Under the pieces are notes generated by a model, which saw only the letters and a program-made list of their open reading frames with translations, did not search any database and was not told the DNA's origin. From CAXMRP01 sp965216515 (GTDB lineage: Bacteria > Pseudomonadota > Alphaproteobacteria > Rhizobiales > Afifellaceae): a DNA stretch of 64,000 nt. This document shows, in pieces, positions 62,703-64,000 of the stretch (position 1 is its first letter; each line of letters starts with the position of its first letter). The position numbers and the translations under genes are program-made. The stretch covers positions 2,232,001 to 2,296,000 of the forward strand of contig OZ244173.1 of assembly GCA_965216515.1 (NCBI GenBank), in the 5' to 3' direction.

Positions 62703-63422
62703 ATGTCAAGGCGGCGCGCCGGATCCTCCGGTGCAGGAACCCCGCCGACAATCGGGCAGGCCGATCTGGAGCTGGCAAAATGGATCGCCCTCGCCGCCAT
62801 GGCCGTCGACCACTACGGCAAGATCGTCGATCCCGACCTCTACGCCGTAACCCACGCGATCGGCCGGATTTCGTTTCCCGTATTCGCCACCATCATCGCC
62901 CCGCGCCTGGCGGCTCGACCGCAGCTCGCGGCTGCTTACGTGAAACGCCTCCTGCCCTGGGCGGCGATCAGCCAGCCGGTTTTCATTCTTGTCGGCCGCG
63001 ACTGGTATGATGGGAATATTCTGCTGACGCTCCTGTTGGGTGTCGTGGCAACGATGCTGGTGCGCACCTGCGCGATCAACCGGTCTCCCGGCACCCTCGC
63101 CGGGCTGGTTGCGCTTGCGCCGATTGCCTGGTTTGCCGACTACGGCATCGCCGGCGTCGCCATGATCCCGCTCACTGCCATCCTCGCATCATGGCGAATG
63201 TCGGCCGCATCGATGGCCTCCGGTCCCCTCGGCCTGATCGCCAATATATCGCTTTCCTGGCCGCCGGTCCGGTTCATCGACCTGCCGGCGATCCTGTCTT
63301 CCGCCGTCGTCGGGATTTCGATGCGGGCAAAAGTCAGGCTGCCCCGGGTGCCGGCGCATGTGTTCTACGGATTCTACCCGGCACACCTTCTCCTGCTGCA
63401 CGTCGCGGACCTGATGATGTAA
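62703..63422 (+). CDS. TraX-family membrane protein
   Basis: A 239-aa polytopic membrane protein. The N-terminal LELAKWIALAAMAVDHYGKI is the TraX signature (K-W-I-A-x-x-x-M-x-x-D-H), followed by GRISFPVFA, GNILLTLLLG and a C-terminal FYGFYPAHLLLLHV, with about seven to eight helices. TraX acetylates F-pilin in plasmids, while chromosomal members are acyltransferase-like proteins of unknown substrate. The start is uncertain: ATG 62703 was chosen; a GTG at 62592, overlapping the previous gene, would add 37 polar residues. Confidence 0.8.
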   Translation: MSRRRAGSSGAGTPPTIGQADLELAKWIALAAMAVDHYGKIVDPDLYAVTHAIGRISFPVFATIIAPRLAARPQLAAAYVKRLLPWAAISQPVFILVGRDWYDGNILLTLLLGVVATMLVRTCAINRSPGTLAGLVALAPIAWFADYGIAGVAMIPLTAILASWRMSAASMASGPLGLIANISLSWPPVRFIDLPAILSSAVVGISMRAKVRLPRVPAHVFYGFYPAHLLLLHVADLMM

Positions 63423-63532
63423 GCCGCTGGCGCGCCCATGCCGATTGCATTGGCCGGCCATGTCCCGATCGCAATCCCCGGGGGCCGCCGAACCGTCAGT
63501 CCGCCCGTCCACATGGGCGCCGGCGCCGCCCT

Positions 63533-64000
63533 TCAGAAAATCCGAAACTTGCGTCGCGACCCGTCCGGGTCTTCCTCGTCCTCGGCAACGCCGGGATCGT
63601 CGGGGCGCGGCATCGTGATCGGATCCGGCGGCAGGCCGTCATCTTCGGTGCCCGCCGCTTCACCCGCTCCGGGTTCCGGGCCGCTTTCACCCTCCGCATC
63701 CACCGGCTCGCCGGACGGTGCCGCCGCCGCTTCATCGGGTTCGGGATTGTCGGGCCCGGCGGCAATTGCGGGCGCGTCGCCTTCTTTGGATTTGTCGCCG
63801 GATCCCTCGGCACGCTCAGCCGCGACGACATCCTGCCCGCGCGCACCGGCGCGTTCCGCCTTGCTCGCCGCCCCGCTTTCCGCCGCCGGCCGGGATTCCC
63901 GGTCATCGGCGCTTGTGTCCGGTGCCGAAGCCCCGTTCATGCTTGCCGGTTTGCCGGTTTCCTCCGGCGCAGCTTGCGGCGCCGGCCTTTCCGATCCGCC
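63533..64000 (-). CDS. C-terminal part of a low-complexity acidic protein (runs off the right edge)
   Basis: The frame is open from the right edge to a TGA at 63533 (about 155 residues visible). It is rich in Ala, Pro, Glu, Asp and Gly without hydrophobic segments, so it is intrinsically disordered, and it ends in a basic SRRKFRIF. There is a methionine at 63940, but the frame continues open beyond it to 64000, so the true start probably lies outside the window. No family was recognised. Codon bias and stop position support a real coding tail, but a shadow cannot be fully excluded. Confidence 0.5.
   Translation of the reverse strand, partial: GGSERPAPQAAPEETGKPASMNGASAPDTSADDRESRPAAESGAASKAERAGARGQDVVAAERAEGSGDKSKEGDAPAIAAGPDNPEPDEAAAAPSGEPVDAEGESGPEPGAGEAAGTEDDGLPPDPITMPRPDDPGVAEDEEDPDGSRRKFRIF

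Overview
The window looks like chromosomal DNA from a GC-rich alphaproteobacterium. The signs are dense coding with strong third-position G/C bias (which creates many long antisense shadow frames), an OmpR-type regulator resembling CenR, a HlyU-family protein, TRAP and RbsABC-type uptake operons, and Entner-Doudoroff sugar-acid genes. No transposase, integrase, rRNA operon or CRISPR array was seen. One tRNA, tRNA-Thr(CGT), lies near 36.9 kb. The taxonomic inference comes from gene content only.

Layout. 0-9 kb: an SDR, a TerC-family membrane protein, the threonine-to-glycine operon kbl-VOC-tdh, a GT-C membrane glycosyltransferase, a cNMP-binding protein with an OmpR-type regulator, an L,D-transpeptidase and a HlyU-family protein. 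9-13.7 kb: a three-gene 2-oxoacid:acceptor oxidoreductase whose first gene is a GltD-like flavoprotein with two C-terminal [4Fe-4S] clusters. 13.9-15.7 kb: KDG-kinase-like and KDPG aldolase genes. 15.7-20.5 kb: an RND efflux pair, a YgaP-type two-helix membrane protein and a BigR/SqrR-like ArsR repressor with two palindromes in front of it. 20.7-21.4 kb: an MTA/SAH nucleosidase-like gene.

21.4-36.4 kb is the most striking region: a twelve-gene cluster with five Mur-ligase-type amide ligases. Two resemble the Mur domain of cyanophycin synthetase. Three are MurF-like and share a C-terminal C-x4-C-x5-C-x2-C tail. With them are a PP-loop ATPase-like protein with a CxxCxxC motif, a polysaccharide pyruvyl transferase, a CapA-type protein, a glycosyltransferase, a NeuD/PglD-like acyltransferase, a DegT aminotransferase and a glutamine-dependent asparagine synthase. 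The set suggests assembly of an undescribed amide-linked surface polymer or peptidyl glycoconjugate; that product is an inference.

37-44.8 kb: an SLC13/RCK permease; an operon of a tri-histidine-box desaturase/hydroxylase, Rieske ferredoxin, divergent PanB homologue and ferredoxin reductase; and two LacI-type regulators with shared CATCAA/TTGATG elements nearby. 45-62 kb is a carbohydrate/sugar-acid catabolic island: a TRAP transporter with dehydrogenase and isomerase; Gfo/Idh/MocA; two SMP-30 lactonases; BKACE; a gulonate-3-dehydrogenase-like enzyme; an SDR; an ABC transporter with a fused double permease; and a GntR regulator next to a GATCATA triple repeat.

62.3-64 kb: a small secreted protein whose predicted mature N-terminus reproduces the EF-Tu N-terminus (the elf18 epitope region), a TraX-like membrane protein, and the C-terminal end of a low-complexity acidic protein that runs off the right edge.
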